From positions 1 through 64,000 of the forward strand of contig JAFVXW010000085.1 of the NCBI GenBank assembly GCA_017500935.1: a stretch of 64,000 bases of DNA. Direction: 5' to 3'. This DNA comes from Lachnospiraceae bacterium (GTDB lineage: Bacteria > Bacillota > Clostridia > Lachnospirales > Lachnospiraceae). Below the pieces are notes generated by a model. It did no database searches and was not told where the DNA came from. It was given only the letters and a program-made list of their open reading frames with translations. The position numbers and the translations under genes were made by a program. Below are positions 16,342 through 23,741 of the stretch, piece after piece; the stretch's first letter is position 1; each line of letters begins with the position of its first letter.

Positions 16342-18897
16342 ATGACACCTAAAAAATCAACTCCCGGTCAGCTGATTCGGCAATACCGTATATGCATCTG
16401 CTCGTTTCTGCTGCCCTTTCTTTCCATGATGCTTATTTTTATCAGCAATGAGATCTTCCCCTTCGGAGACCAGAGCTTTATGCATTCGGACATGTACCAT
16501 CAGTACGTGCCCTTTCTGCAGGAATTTACCCGCAAGGTCCGCGAAGGAGAATCCCTTGCCTATTCCTGGAACATCGGACTTGGTTCCAACTATCTGGCAC
16601 TGTTTATCTACTACTGTGCAAGCCCTTTTAACTGGCTGGCACTGCTTTTGCCCCCTGCGTATCTCATCGAATTTATGAGTTATATGGTGGTCTTTAAGAT
16701 CGGTCTTGCCGGATTTACCTTTTCTTTTTATCTCAAAAAACATTTCCAGACAGACAGCTGGGCAGTTGTGTTTTTCTCCCTGTTTTATGCCATGTCCGGA
16801 TTTGTGGCAGCATACAACTGGAACGTGATGTGGATGGACTGCCTGTTTTTGGCCCCCCTTGTGATCCTTGGTCTGGAATCTTTGGTAAAAGAAGGAAAAT
16901 GCCGTCTTTACTGCATCAGCCTTGCCCTTTGCATCCTGTCCAACTATTATCTGTCCATTATGCTCTGCATCTTTTTATGCCTGTATTTTCTGGTTTTGCT
17001 GGCACAGACCTCCTTTGGAACCGGTCTGGTTTCCGGTTTTAAGCAGATTTTAAAAACTGCAGGCCGATTTGCATTGTATTCTGTTCTGGCAGGCGGTATT
17101 TCCTGCATCCTATTGCTGCCGGAGCTTGCCGCACTTTCAGCTTCCGAATATACCCAGTTTAATTTCCCTGACACGGTGAAATTCTACTTTTCCCTGTTTG
17201 ATATGCTGGCTCGCCATGCTACCGGTGTGCAGGCAGAAGCAGGTCTTGACCACTGGCCCAATATTTTCTGTTCCAGTGCGGTATTTTTCCTGATCCCGCT
17301 CTATGTCCTCAATCAGAAAATACCTGTCCGCCAAAAAGTCAGCCAGCTGCTTTTATGTATTTTTATCCTGTTTGGTTTTTCCACAAATCTGCTCAATTAC
17401 ATCTGGCATGGCTTCAACTATCCCAACTCCCTGCCGGCCCGCCAGTCCTTCCTGTATATTTTTTTGGTGCTGACCATGTGCTTTGAAGCAGTTCACAAGC
17501 TGGAGGGTTTTACGGTTAAACAGCTGATGCAGTCCTTTGGATTTGGTCTGGGATTTTTGTTTCTGGCTGATAAGCTTGTGACCGATGATGCCTTTACCAG
17601 AACCGTATTTGTGGTGAGCATGATGCTGGCTGGCCTGTATCTTCTGTTTTTGTATCTTTACAAAACCCATTCCGATACGCTGATCCGGCAGTTTATCGTA
17701 CTTGCACTGCTTGTGATCACCACCTTTGAGGCCACCTACCACATGTCCTCCACCAGCGTTTCTACCACCAGCCGCAGCAAATATCTGGATCCCCTTGCCG
17801 CCTATGAATCGCTGGCAGACCAGATCCGTATACAGGATCCCGGCTTTTACCGTTTTGAAAAAACAAGCCGCACCACCAAAAACGACGGTGCGCTGGCAGA
17901 CTATCCCACTGCCTCCTGCTTTTCTTCCACGGCAAACGCGCGGGCAGGCAACTGGTATGACCGCATGGGACTTGCCGACAGCAAAGTTTTTTACTGTTCC
18001 GACGGTCTGACCCCTTTTTCTGCTGCCCTGCTGAACGTAAAATATATGTTTTCAAAGTCCGCCGATGAAGATACTGCTCTTTACACCCTGATTGCTGAAG
18101 AAAACGGCATTTATCTGTACCGCTGCCGCTACACGCTGCCCGCCGGTTTTGTACTGCCTGCCGGATGTGATATAGCTTCCGAAAACTTTACGAAAAACAC
18201 CGCTGATCCGCTGGAGCTGCAGAATCAGATGGGACTTAGCGTTTATGATTCTGCTGTCATGTATGAACCGGTTTCTGTCACCAACGAAGGCACCAAAGCC
18301 ACTCTCACTGCTGATACTGCCGGACATTACTACGCCAACTCCCAAAACAGCAAAGTGGACACTGTCAAAATGGAATCCGAAAGCGGTAATAAAACTTACA
18401 AAAAAGTAAAATATGACTACATTTTGGATCTGGGATATCAGGAAGCAGGCAATACCGTCACCCTGACCAACTCCGGTGACGACGCGCTTAAGCTGGTAGC
18501 TTACAGGTTAAACACCGATGCCCTTTCCATTGTACTGCAAACCCTTTCAGAGACACCTTTTACAATCACAGACTTTGATGCCACCTCTTTAACCGGACAG
18601 GTAACACTTTCCGAAAGCGGTACGCTTGTGCTGCCCGTTGCCTATGAATCCGGCTGGACCCTATATGCAGACGGCAAAGAAACCGAACCTGCCAGCTTTG
18701 ATGAACTGTTCATTTCCACGCAGCTTTCCGCCGGAACCCATGAAATTGAGCTTGTCTTTTTCCCCAAAGGCCTGCGTCTCGGAATCGCGGTCAGCCTGCT
18801 TTGCCTGACACTGTTTGTTCTGATTCAGTTTGTTTGTGTTCCCGGAAAAATGCGCTCATGCAAAACATCTGTGATGCACTCTGCTAAAATGCATTGA
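16342..18897 (+). CDS. YfhO-family multi-pass membrane protein
   Basis: The 851-residue protein has a dozen or so membrane helices over its first 500 residues, an extracytoplasmic beta-rich region (about 510-810) and one more helix near the C-terminus. The early segment GDQSFMHSDMYHQYVPF is typical of the YfhO family, which resembles GT-C glycosyltransferases; YfhO of Bacillus and Listeria is linked to glycosylation of lipoteichoic acid. The ATG at 16342 is chosen over an upstream GTG because AAGGAG is 9 bases from it. The direct coupling to an LtaS-like gene suggests both act on one surface polymer. The promoter of asnA overlaps its stop codon. Confidence 0.8.
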   Translation: MTPKKSTPGQLIRQYRICICSFLLPFLSMMLIFISNEIFPFGDQSFMHSDMYHQYVPFLQEFTRKVREGESLAYSWNIGLGSNYLALFIYYCASPFNWLALLLPPAYLIEFMSYMVVFKIGLAGFTFSFYLKKHFQTDSWAVVFFSLFYAMSGFVAAYNWNVMWMDCLFLAPLVILGLESLVKEGKCRLYCISLALCILSNYYLSIMLCIFLCLYFLVLLAQTSFGTGLVSGFKQILKTAGRFALYSVLAGGISCILLLPELAALSASEYTQFNFPDTVKFYFSLFDMLARHATGVQAEAGLDHWPNIFCSSAVFFLIPLYVLNQKIPVRQKVSQLLLCIFILFGFSTNLLNYIWHGFNYPNSLPARQSFLYIFLVLTMCFEAVHKLEGFTVKQLMQSFGFGLGFLFLADKLVTDDAFTRTVFVVSMMLAGLYLLFLYLYKTHSDTLIRQFIVLALLVITTFEATYHMSSTSVSTTSRSKYLDPLAAYESLADQIRIQDPGFYRFEKTSRTTKNDGALADYPTASCFSSTANARAGNWYDRMGLADSKVFYCSDGLTPFSAALLNVKYMFSKSADEDTALYTLIAEENGIYLYRCRYTLPAGFVLPAGCDIASENFTKNTADPLELQNQMGLSVYDSAVMYEPVSVTNEGTKATLTADTAGHYYANSQNSKVDTVKMESESGNKTYKKVKYDYILDLGYQEAGNTVTLTNSGDDALKLVAYRLNTDALSIVLQTLSETPFTITDFDATSLTGQVTLSESGTLVLPVAYESGWTLYADGKETEPASFDELFISTQLSAGTHEIELVFFPKGLRLGIAVSLLCLTLFVLIQFVCVPGKMRSCKTSVMHSAKMH

Positions 18898-18922
18898 CAA
18901 AGTACCCGTCTGGTATTACGAT
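18894..18922 (+). promoter_or_regulatory. Promoter of asnA
   Basis: TTGACA (18894-18899), 17 bases, TACGAT (18917-18922). The -35 overlaps the TGA stop of the preceding gene, so asnA can be transcribed independently. Confidence 0.7.
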
Positions 18923-18969
18923 AGGGAAATATAAAAAGTGCCAATCACGGCACCAGAAATGAGGAGTTT

Positions 18970-19980
18970 ATGGAAAATATATATATCCCCGAAGGCTATC
19001 GCCCTGATTTAAGCCTTCACGACACCCAGGTTGCCATCAAAACTGTTAAGGACTTCTTTCAGAGCCTTCTGATCGAGCATTTAAATCTCCAGCGTGTTTC
19101 CGCACCTTTATTTGTCGATCCGGCATCCGGCTTAAACGACAACTTAAACGGCTACGAGCGCCCCGTATCCTTTGGCATCAAGGAACAGAACGACTATGAA
19201 GTGGAAGTTGTGCACTCTCTTGCAAAATGGAAACGTTACGCTTTAAAAGAATACGGCTTTGCCCCCGGCGAAGGTCTTTACACCGATATGAATGCGATCC
19301 GCCGCGATGAAGTCACCGACAACATCCACTCTATCTTTGTGGATCAGTGGGACTGGGAAAAGATCATCACAAAAAAAGAGCGTACTCTGGATGTGCTGAT
19401 GCAGACTGTCCGCGACATTTACAAAACCCTGCGCAAGACAGAGCTTTACATGACCATCCAGTATGACTACATCGAAGAAATCCTGCCCAAGCAGATTTTC
19501 TTCATCACCACCCAGGAGCTTCTGGATCTGTATCCGGATAAGACACCCAAGGAGCGTGAATATCTGATCACCAAAGAAAAAGGCGCTGTCTGCCTGATGC
19601 AGATCGGCGACAAGCTCTCCAACGGTGAGCGCCACGACGGTCGTGCGCCCGACTATGACGACTGGGCTTTAAATGCAGACATTCTGGTTTACTATCCCGT
19701 TCTGGATATCGCACTGGAGCTTTCCTCCATGGGTATCCGTGTAGACAAGGAAGCACTTTTATCCCAGCTTGACAAAGCAGGCTGCCCGGAACGTATTGAA
19801 CTGCCCTTCCAGAAAGCAGTCCTGCACGAAGCCGTTCCCTACACCATCGGCGGCGGTATCGGCCAATCCCGTATCTGTATGTTTTTCTTAAGAAAAGCCC
19901 ATATCGGCGAAGTACAGTGTTCTATCTGGCCTGCCGATATCAGAAGATATGCTGCAGAGCATAATGTGCCGCTTTTGTAA
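18970..19980 (+). CDS. asnA: Aspartate-ammonia ligase (asparagine synthetase A)
   Basis: This 336-residue cytoplasmic enzyme makes asparagine from aspartate, ammonia and ATP. It matches AsnA over its whole length, related to class II aminoacyl-tRNA synthetases: SAPLFVDPASGLNDNLNGYE, ERPVSFGIKEQN, the motif-2-like DMNAIRRDE, and the C-terminal GGGIGQSRICMFFLRK. Length equals the family norm. GAGGAG lies 5 bases before the ATG. It is followed by a strong bidirectional terminator, so it is probably monocistronic. Confidence 0.97.
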   Translation: MENIYIPEGYRPDLSLHDTQVAIKTVKDFFQSLLIEHLNLQRVSAPLFVDPASGLNDNLNGYERPVSFGIKEQNDYEVEVVHSLAKWKRYALKEYGFAPGEGLYTDMNAIRRDEVTDNIHSIFVDQWDWEKIITKKERTLDVLMQTVRDIYKTLRKTELYMTIQYDYIEEILPKQIFFITTQELLDLYPDKTPKEREYLITKEKGAVCLMQIGDKLSNGERHDGRAPDYDDWALNADILVYYPVLDIALELSSMGIRVDKEALLSQLDKAGCPERIELPFQKAVLHEAVPYTIGGGIGQSRICMFFLRKAHIGEVQCSIWPADIRRYAAEHNVPLL

Positions 19981-19993
19981 TTCATGTTTTGTT

Positions 19994-20023
19994 AAAAAAA
20001 AGGAGCCGAGGCTCCTTTTTTTA
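19994..20023. terminator. Bidirectional terminator between asnA and the HAD-CPBP gene
   Basis: AGGAGCC/GGCTCCT stem flanked by seven As on one side and seven Ts on the other, so it can stop transcripts from both convergent genes. It overlaps the stop codon of the minus-strand gene. Confidence 0.9.
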
Positions 20024-21607
20024 TACTTCTCTGTTTGCACTTTTCTGCCATCTGACCATCAGAATCAGACAGATCACTCCCACAGCCAACATAAAAATGC
20101 AGGGCAGCGGCATCACAAACGCTGCGCCAAACTCCGTGCAGTCCAGAAGCAGATACACAAACAGGTTGGCAACCCCATGCATCAGAATCGGGATCAGAAG
20201 AGTGCCGTAAAGTTCATAGCTCCATGCAAACACACAGCCCAGCAGTGTTGCATACACACCCTGTACCAGATTTCCATGGAACAGCCCGAACAGAAAACCG
20301 GACAAAACAATGGCCGCCGGCACCGGCATTGCTTTTTTTAAGCTGCCATAAACCAGCCCGCGGAAGATCAGTTCCTCTCCCAGCGGCGCCAGAATACCAA
20401 AGGATATGATTCCCAGCCATATGGGTGTCTCCATCTGCAACTCCGCTACCTCCTGAAAAGCCGGAGAATACTTATACAGTTCCGTAAGTGTAATGGCACC
20501 GTTTAATCCCATTGCAAAAGCAGCTGATAAAATCACCAGCGGGATCAGGGAAAGACCGTCAATCTTTCTTACCGGTCTGATCTGGATTTTCCTGTTCCAC
20601 ACACCAAAACAAGCCAGAAACGCTGCCAGAATCCCTGCAGCATTACCTGCATTCAGCCAGAAATCCTCTGCGCTGACACCGCCGATGGAGCGATATCCGT
20701 TCAGCCCAATTCCGGCCACCGTCACGATCGTTGTCACAAAGGTGGTGATCACAAGATACATTCCCATCGCCAGCGCACTCATGCCCAGAGCTTTTAATAT
20801 ACGTCTGCCGGGGCCGTCCTTTCGCACTGGCTGGCCGTTGAAATTCCTGTACTGCTGCGCGCTGTACTGGTGCACCCTGCTTTCCTGTGTGCTGTTTCCC
20901 TGTGCACTGTACTGCTGCGTCCTGTTTCTCGCAGACGCCTCTCCGACACTGCATCCAAAGAGCACCCTTCCCAGCTGCTGCACATCATGCACCAGTAAAT
21001 CAGGTTTTGCCGCTTCCAGTTCACCGGCCGGTGCATATCCGTAACTGACTGCAACCGCATGGGCTCCCACAGTTCTGGCACCTTCCACATCAAACCGTCT
21101 GTCTCCCACCATGACCACATCATTGGTATTGTGCGCACCCAGATTGGACAGTTGGCGCATCACCTCTGCAAGCACATCTTCTTTTTTCTCGCGTGTGCCG
21201 TTTAATTCACTTCCCACCACAATTTCAAAATACTGCCGGATTCCAAAATAAACCAGAATCTCCTCCACAAACACCTGCGGCTTGCTGGAAGCGATGGCAA
21301 GATGCGCTCCCGCCGCTTTCAAATCCCGCAGAAGTGCAGTAATTCCCGGATACAGTTCATTTTCAAATTTACCCACCGCAGAAAAACGCTCTCTGTATTT
21401 ATCAACGGCAGCCTGCGCCTGCTGCGGCGAAAAACCGTAAAACTGCATAAAGCTGTCTCGAAGCGGCGGTCCGATAAAAGGTGTTAAGCGGTTTAAGTCC
21501 GGCTCATAAATGCCAAAACTCTGAAGGGCATACTGCACACTTTTTGTAATTCCCTCTTTGGGATCACTGATGGTTCCGTCCAGATCAAAAAGTATATATG
21601 AAAACAT
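20021..21607 (-). CDS. HAD phosphatase fused to CPBP membrane protease
   Basis: A 528-residue, two-part protein. Residues 1-215 form a HAD-superfamily phosphatase of the phosphoglycolate phosphatase type: Asp8-Leu-Asp10 in FDLDGTIS, the IASSKPQ segment, and the metal site VMVGDRRFDVEGA. Residues 216-270 are a Gln/Ser/Tyr-rich linker with YSAQ repeated. Residues 280-528 hold about seven membrane helices with CPBP (CAAX/Abi) protease motifs: Glu411-Glu412 with Arg416, FGLFH with His444, and HGVAN with His477 and Asn481. One uninterrupted frame covers both halves, and AAAGGAG is 8 bases before the ATG. Each family is common; this pairing is not one I know. The joint function is unknown. Confidence 0.9.
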   Translation of the reverse strand: MFSYILFDLDGTISDPKEGITKSVQYALQSFGIYEPDLNRLTPFIGPPLRDSFMQFYGFSPQQAQAAVDKYRERFSAVGKFENELYPGITALLRDLKAAGAHLAIASSKPQVFVEEILVYFGIRQYFEIVVGSELNGTREKKEDVLAEVMRQLSNLGAHNTNDVVMVGDRRFDVEGARTVGAHAVAVSYGYAPAGELEAAKPDLLVHDVQQLGRVLFGCSVGEASARNRTQQYSAQGNSTQESRVHQYSAQQYRNFNGQPVRKDGPGRRILKALGMSALAMGMYLVITTFVTTIVTVAGIGLNGYRSIGGVSAEDFWLNAGNAAGILAAFLACFGVWNRKIQIRPVRKIDGLSLIPLVILSAAFAMGLNGAITLTELYKYSPAFQEVAELQMETPIWLGIISFGILAPLGEELIFRGLVYGSLKKAMPVPAAIVLSGFLFGLFHGNLVQGVYATLLGCVFAWSYELYGTLLIPILMHGVANLFVYLLLDCTEFGAAFVMPLPCIFMLAVGVICLILMVRWQKSANREV

Positions 21608-21695
21608 TGCATTCTCTCCTTTGCTGTTTTTCTATCATATCAGAAAATGCATCTGTATTCCATGAATTTTCTGTGAAATAAACAAAAACTTACAA

Positions 21696-21724
21696 TTGAC
21701 AAAAATAAAAAGCTGTTTTATATT
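21696..21724 (+). promoter_or_regulatory. Promoter of the TPP riboswitch-thiT transcript
   Basis: TTGACA (21696-21701), 17 bases, TATATT (21719-21724), a close match to consensus just before the aptamer. Confidence 0.8.
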
Positions 21725-21737
21725 ATGTTTCATAAAT

Positions 21738-21826
21738 AAAAGCCAGGGGAGCTATTGCTGAGATTGAATCCTGACGGATTCTGACCCTCACTACCTGAAC
21801 CGGATAATACCGGCGTAGGGAGGCAT
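21738..21826 (+). ncRNA. TPP riboswitch (THI element) aptamer
   Basis: The conserved blocks of the thiamine pyrophosphate aptamer are present in order: AGGGGAGCT, GCTGAGAT, the variable arm ATCCTGACGGATT, TGACCCT, and ACCTGAACCGGATAATACCG followed by GCGTAGGGAGGCA. It lies about 155 bases upstream of a thiamine transporter gene, with a hairpin between them, so ligand binding should switch thiT off when thiamine is plentiful. Confidence 0.97.
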
Positions 21827-21950
21827 GTTTGTAAAAAGAAAAGTCTGTTATTTTGACAGGGAGAGTGTTTTGTACCCGCACAATGGTACATCACATTTCA
21901 TAGCTGTACAGACGAATTGTATGATTTTCCTTATTTACAGACAGCGATTA

Positions 21951-21981
21951 CCCCTCCTGTGCGCAACAAGGAGGTTTTTTT
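21951..21981 (+). terminator. Riboswitch expression platform: hairpin that also holds the thiT ribosome binding site
   Basis: CCTCC (21953-21957) pairs with GGAGG (21970-21974), followed by seven Ts running up to the ATG at 21982. GGAGG is also the Shine-Dalgarno sequence of thiT. The same hairpin can therefore act as a terminator and as a block on ribosome binding. The stem is short (5-6 pairs). The region 21827-21950 probably contains the alternative pairing; I did not resolve it. Confidence 0.6.
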
Positions 21982-22659
21982 ATGTCCAATTTCTTTGCAT
22001 CTGCCATCACCGATGAGTGGGGCACATCCTATCAGCTGACCGGCGCAGGCTACACTGCTCTGGTACTTTGTATGCTGATCTTTCTTTTACTTGCCTGCTA
22101 TATCGGCAGCACACTCCGTCAGCCTAAATTTTCCACAAGACAGCTGGTATTTTCTGCCATGGCCATCGCTGCTGCCATGGTCACATCCTACTTAAAGATC
22201 TTTAAGGCACCCATGGGCGGCTCCGTGACATTATTTTCCATGCTCTTTATCTGTCTGACCGGATATTGGTACGGACTGCGCACAGGCCTTATGACTGCCA
22301 TTGCCTACGGCTTGATGCAGCTGATCGCAGATCCTTACATCATCAGTTTCCCCCAGATGCTCACCGATTATGTCTTTGCATTCGGTGCGCTGGGACTGTC
22401 CGGACTGTTTTCCGGCAGCAAAAACGGACTGATCAAAGGCTATCTTGCCGGTATCCTTGGCCGCTATTTCTTCGCATTTTTATCCGGCATGATCTTCTTT
22501 GGAACCTATGCGGCGGATTACGGTATGACAGCACCGGTTTACTCACTGCTTTATAACGGTTCCTACATCGCCAGTGAAGCCATACTCACACTGTTTGTGC
22601 TTTCTTTGCCGCCCGTCAAAAAAGTTATGGGTCAGCTGAAGATTATGGCGCAGGAATAA
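21982..22659 (+). CDS. thiT: ThiT, thiamine-binding S-component of an ECF transporter
   Basis: This 225-residue protein has six membrane helices of the ThiT family: ATSYLKIFKAPMGG-like segment (VTSYLKIFKAPMGGSVTLFS), WYGLRTGLMTAIAYGLMQ and the DPYIISFPQMLTDYVFAFG stretch with thiamine-contacting residues. ThiT captures thiamine outside the cell and needs the shared EcfA/A'/T energising module, which is not in this window. It is preceded by a TPP riboswitch, which supports the substrate. An N-terminal helix (about 24-45) precedes the core, making it a little longer than usual. Followed by a terminator; monocistronic. Confidence 0.95.
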   Translation: MSNFFASAITDEWGTSYQLTGAGYTALVLCMLIFLLLACYIGSTLRQPKFSTRQLVFSAMAIAAAMVTSYLKIFKAPMGGSVTLFSMLFICLTGYWYGLRTGLMTAIAYGLMQLIADPYIISFPQMLTDYVFAFGALGLSGLFSGSKNGLIKGYLAGILGRYFFAFLSGMIFFGTYAADYGMTAPVYSLLYNGSYIASEAILTLFVLSLPPVKKVMGQLKIMAQE

Positions 22660-22670
22660 AAGCCATTCAA

Positions 22671-22697
22671 AAAGGGAATGCCGCCGGCATTCCCTTT
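22671..22697. terminator. Bidirectional terminator between thiT and aldose epimerase
   Basis: Near-perfect AAAGGGAATGCCG / CGGCATTCCCTTT hairpin between convergent genes. The U-run is better on the minus strand (TTTTTGAA). Confidence 0.8.
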
Positions 22698-22716
22698 CCA
22701 TAAAAAAACAACCTAT

Positions 22717-23589
22717 TTACTGAATCTGAATGGTCCAGACATTCTCATATTCTTCGCCTGCAGGCAGGGACAGAAGGCTGGGCTGGGTTGCCAGATCTTC
22801 CACCACATCCTGTCTGGAAGGAAGGGAAGTCCAGGGTTCGATGCAGACATAAGGAGCATCGGTGAAAGGCATATGCCAGATTCCCAGATAATCCATGGTC
22901 GGATATTCCACATGAACGGATTTGGTGCCTTTGTCAGATTTCAAGGTAATACCCTTGCTCATGCCAGTAAGTACGATGGCATCATCATCAAACATATTGT
23001 GTGCCATAGGGATGCAGCTGCCTTCTGCGAGTGCAAAGGGCTGGTCGTCGCCGTTTAAGAAACAGGTCTTGGTAAAGCCGATGCGTACAGGCTCTGCATC
23101 GGTATCAAACTGCAGATAATAATCTTCAAAGCCAAGTCCTTCTTCCAAAGGAACATTAAAGCCGGGATGTCCGCCAACACCGAAATACATGGTCTTATCG
23201 TCATTGTTCTTAACAGCAAACTTCACTTCCAGCTTGTCGCCAGCCAGAGTGTATGCCACTTTGAAGCCGAACTGATAAGGATATTTTTCCAGTGTTTCTG
23301 CGTTTTCCTTAAGACCAAGCACAATGCTGTCAGCGGTCTGGGATTCAACGGTCAGCTCTGTGTAATTGACAAAACCGTGAATGGTCATGTTATAGGTCTG
23401 ACCGTCCAGAGTGTACTTTCCGTCAGTCAGTCTTGCAATATAAGGAAACAGGTTGAATGCTCTGTCTCCCCAGTACTTTGCATCGCCCTGCCAGAGATAT
23501 TCGGTGCCGTCTTTTACGATAGACCAGATTTCACCGCCTCTGGAATTGATCTCCACCTTTAAAGTGTCGTTCTGAATTGTATAAATCAT
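22717..23589 (-). CDS. Aldose 1-epimerase family protein (LacX-like)
   Basis: The 290-residue cytoplasmic protein has the galactose mutarotase beta-sandwich. It opens with TIQNDTLKVEINSRGGEIWS, and carries IHGFVNYTELTV and VGGHPGFNVP, where the two His are in the positions of the catalytic pair of mutarotases; ICIEPWTS near the end (YVCIEPWTSLP) is also typical of the LacX branch. Mutarotases interconvert alpha and beta anomers of sugars; LacX-type members are often near sugar genes but their substrate is uncertain. The ATG at 23589 is chosen because AAGGAGGGG precedes it by 8 bases. Alone, convergent with thiT. Confidence 0.88.
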   Translation of the reverse strand: MIYTIQNDTLKVEINSRGGEIWSIVKDGTEYLWQGDAKYWGDRAFNLFPYIARLTDGKYTLDGQTYNMTIHGFVNYTELTVESQTADSIVLGLKENAETLEKYPYQFGFKVAYTLAGDKLEVKFAVKNNDDKTMYFGVGGHPGFNVPLEEGLGFEDYYLQFDTDAEPVRIGFTKTCFLNGDDQPFALAEGSCIPMAHNMFDDDAIVLTGMSKGITLKSDKGTKSVHVEYPTMDYLGIWHMPFTDAPYVCIEPWTSLPSRQDVVEDLATQPSLLSLPAGEEYENVWTIQIQ

Positions 23590-23741
23590 ATAAAAACCCC
23601 TCCTTCGTGCTGTTTTCATCACGTTTCCTTAGTCTGCACCATCGGTATCCAGACCTTTTTCTTATTATATCATGCCGCATTCTCTTTGCAACAGACGTTT
23701 TGGCTATTTAGGTGACAGTATACTGAAATCCTTCTTCCCCA

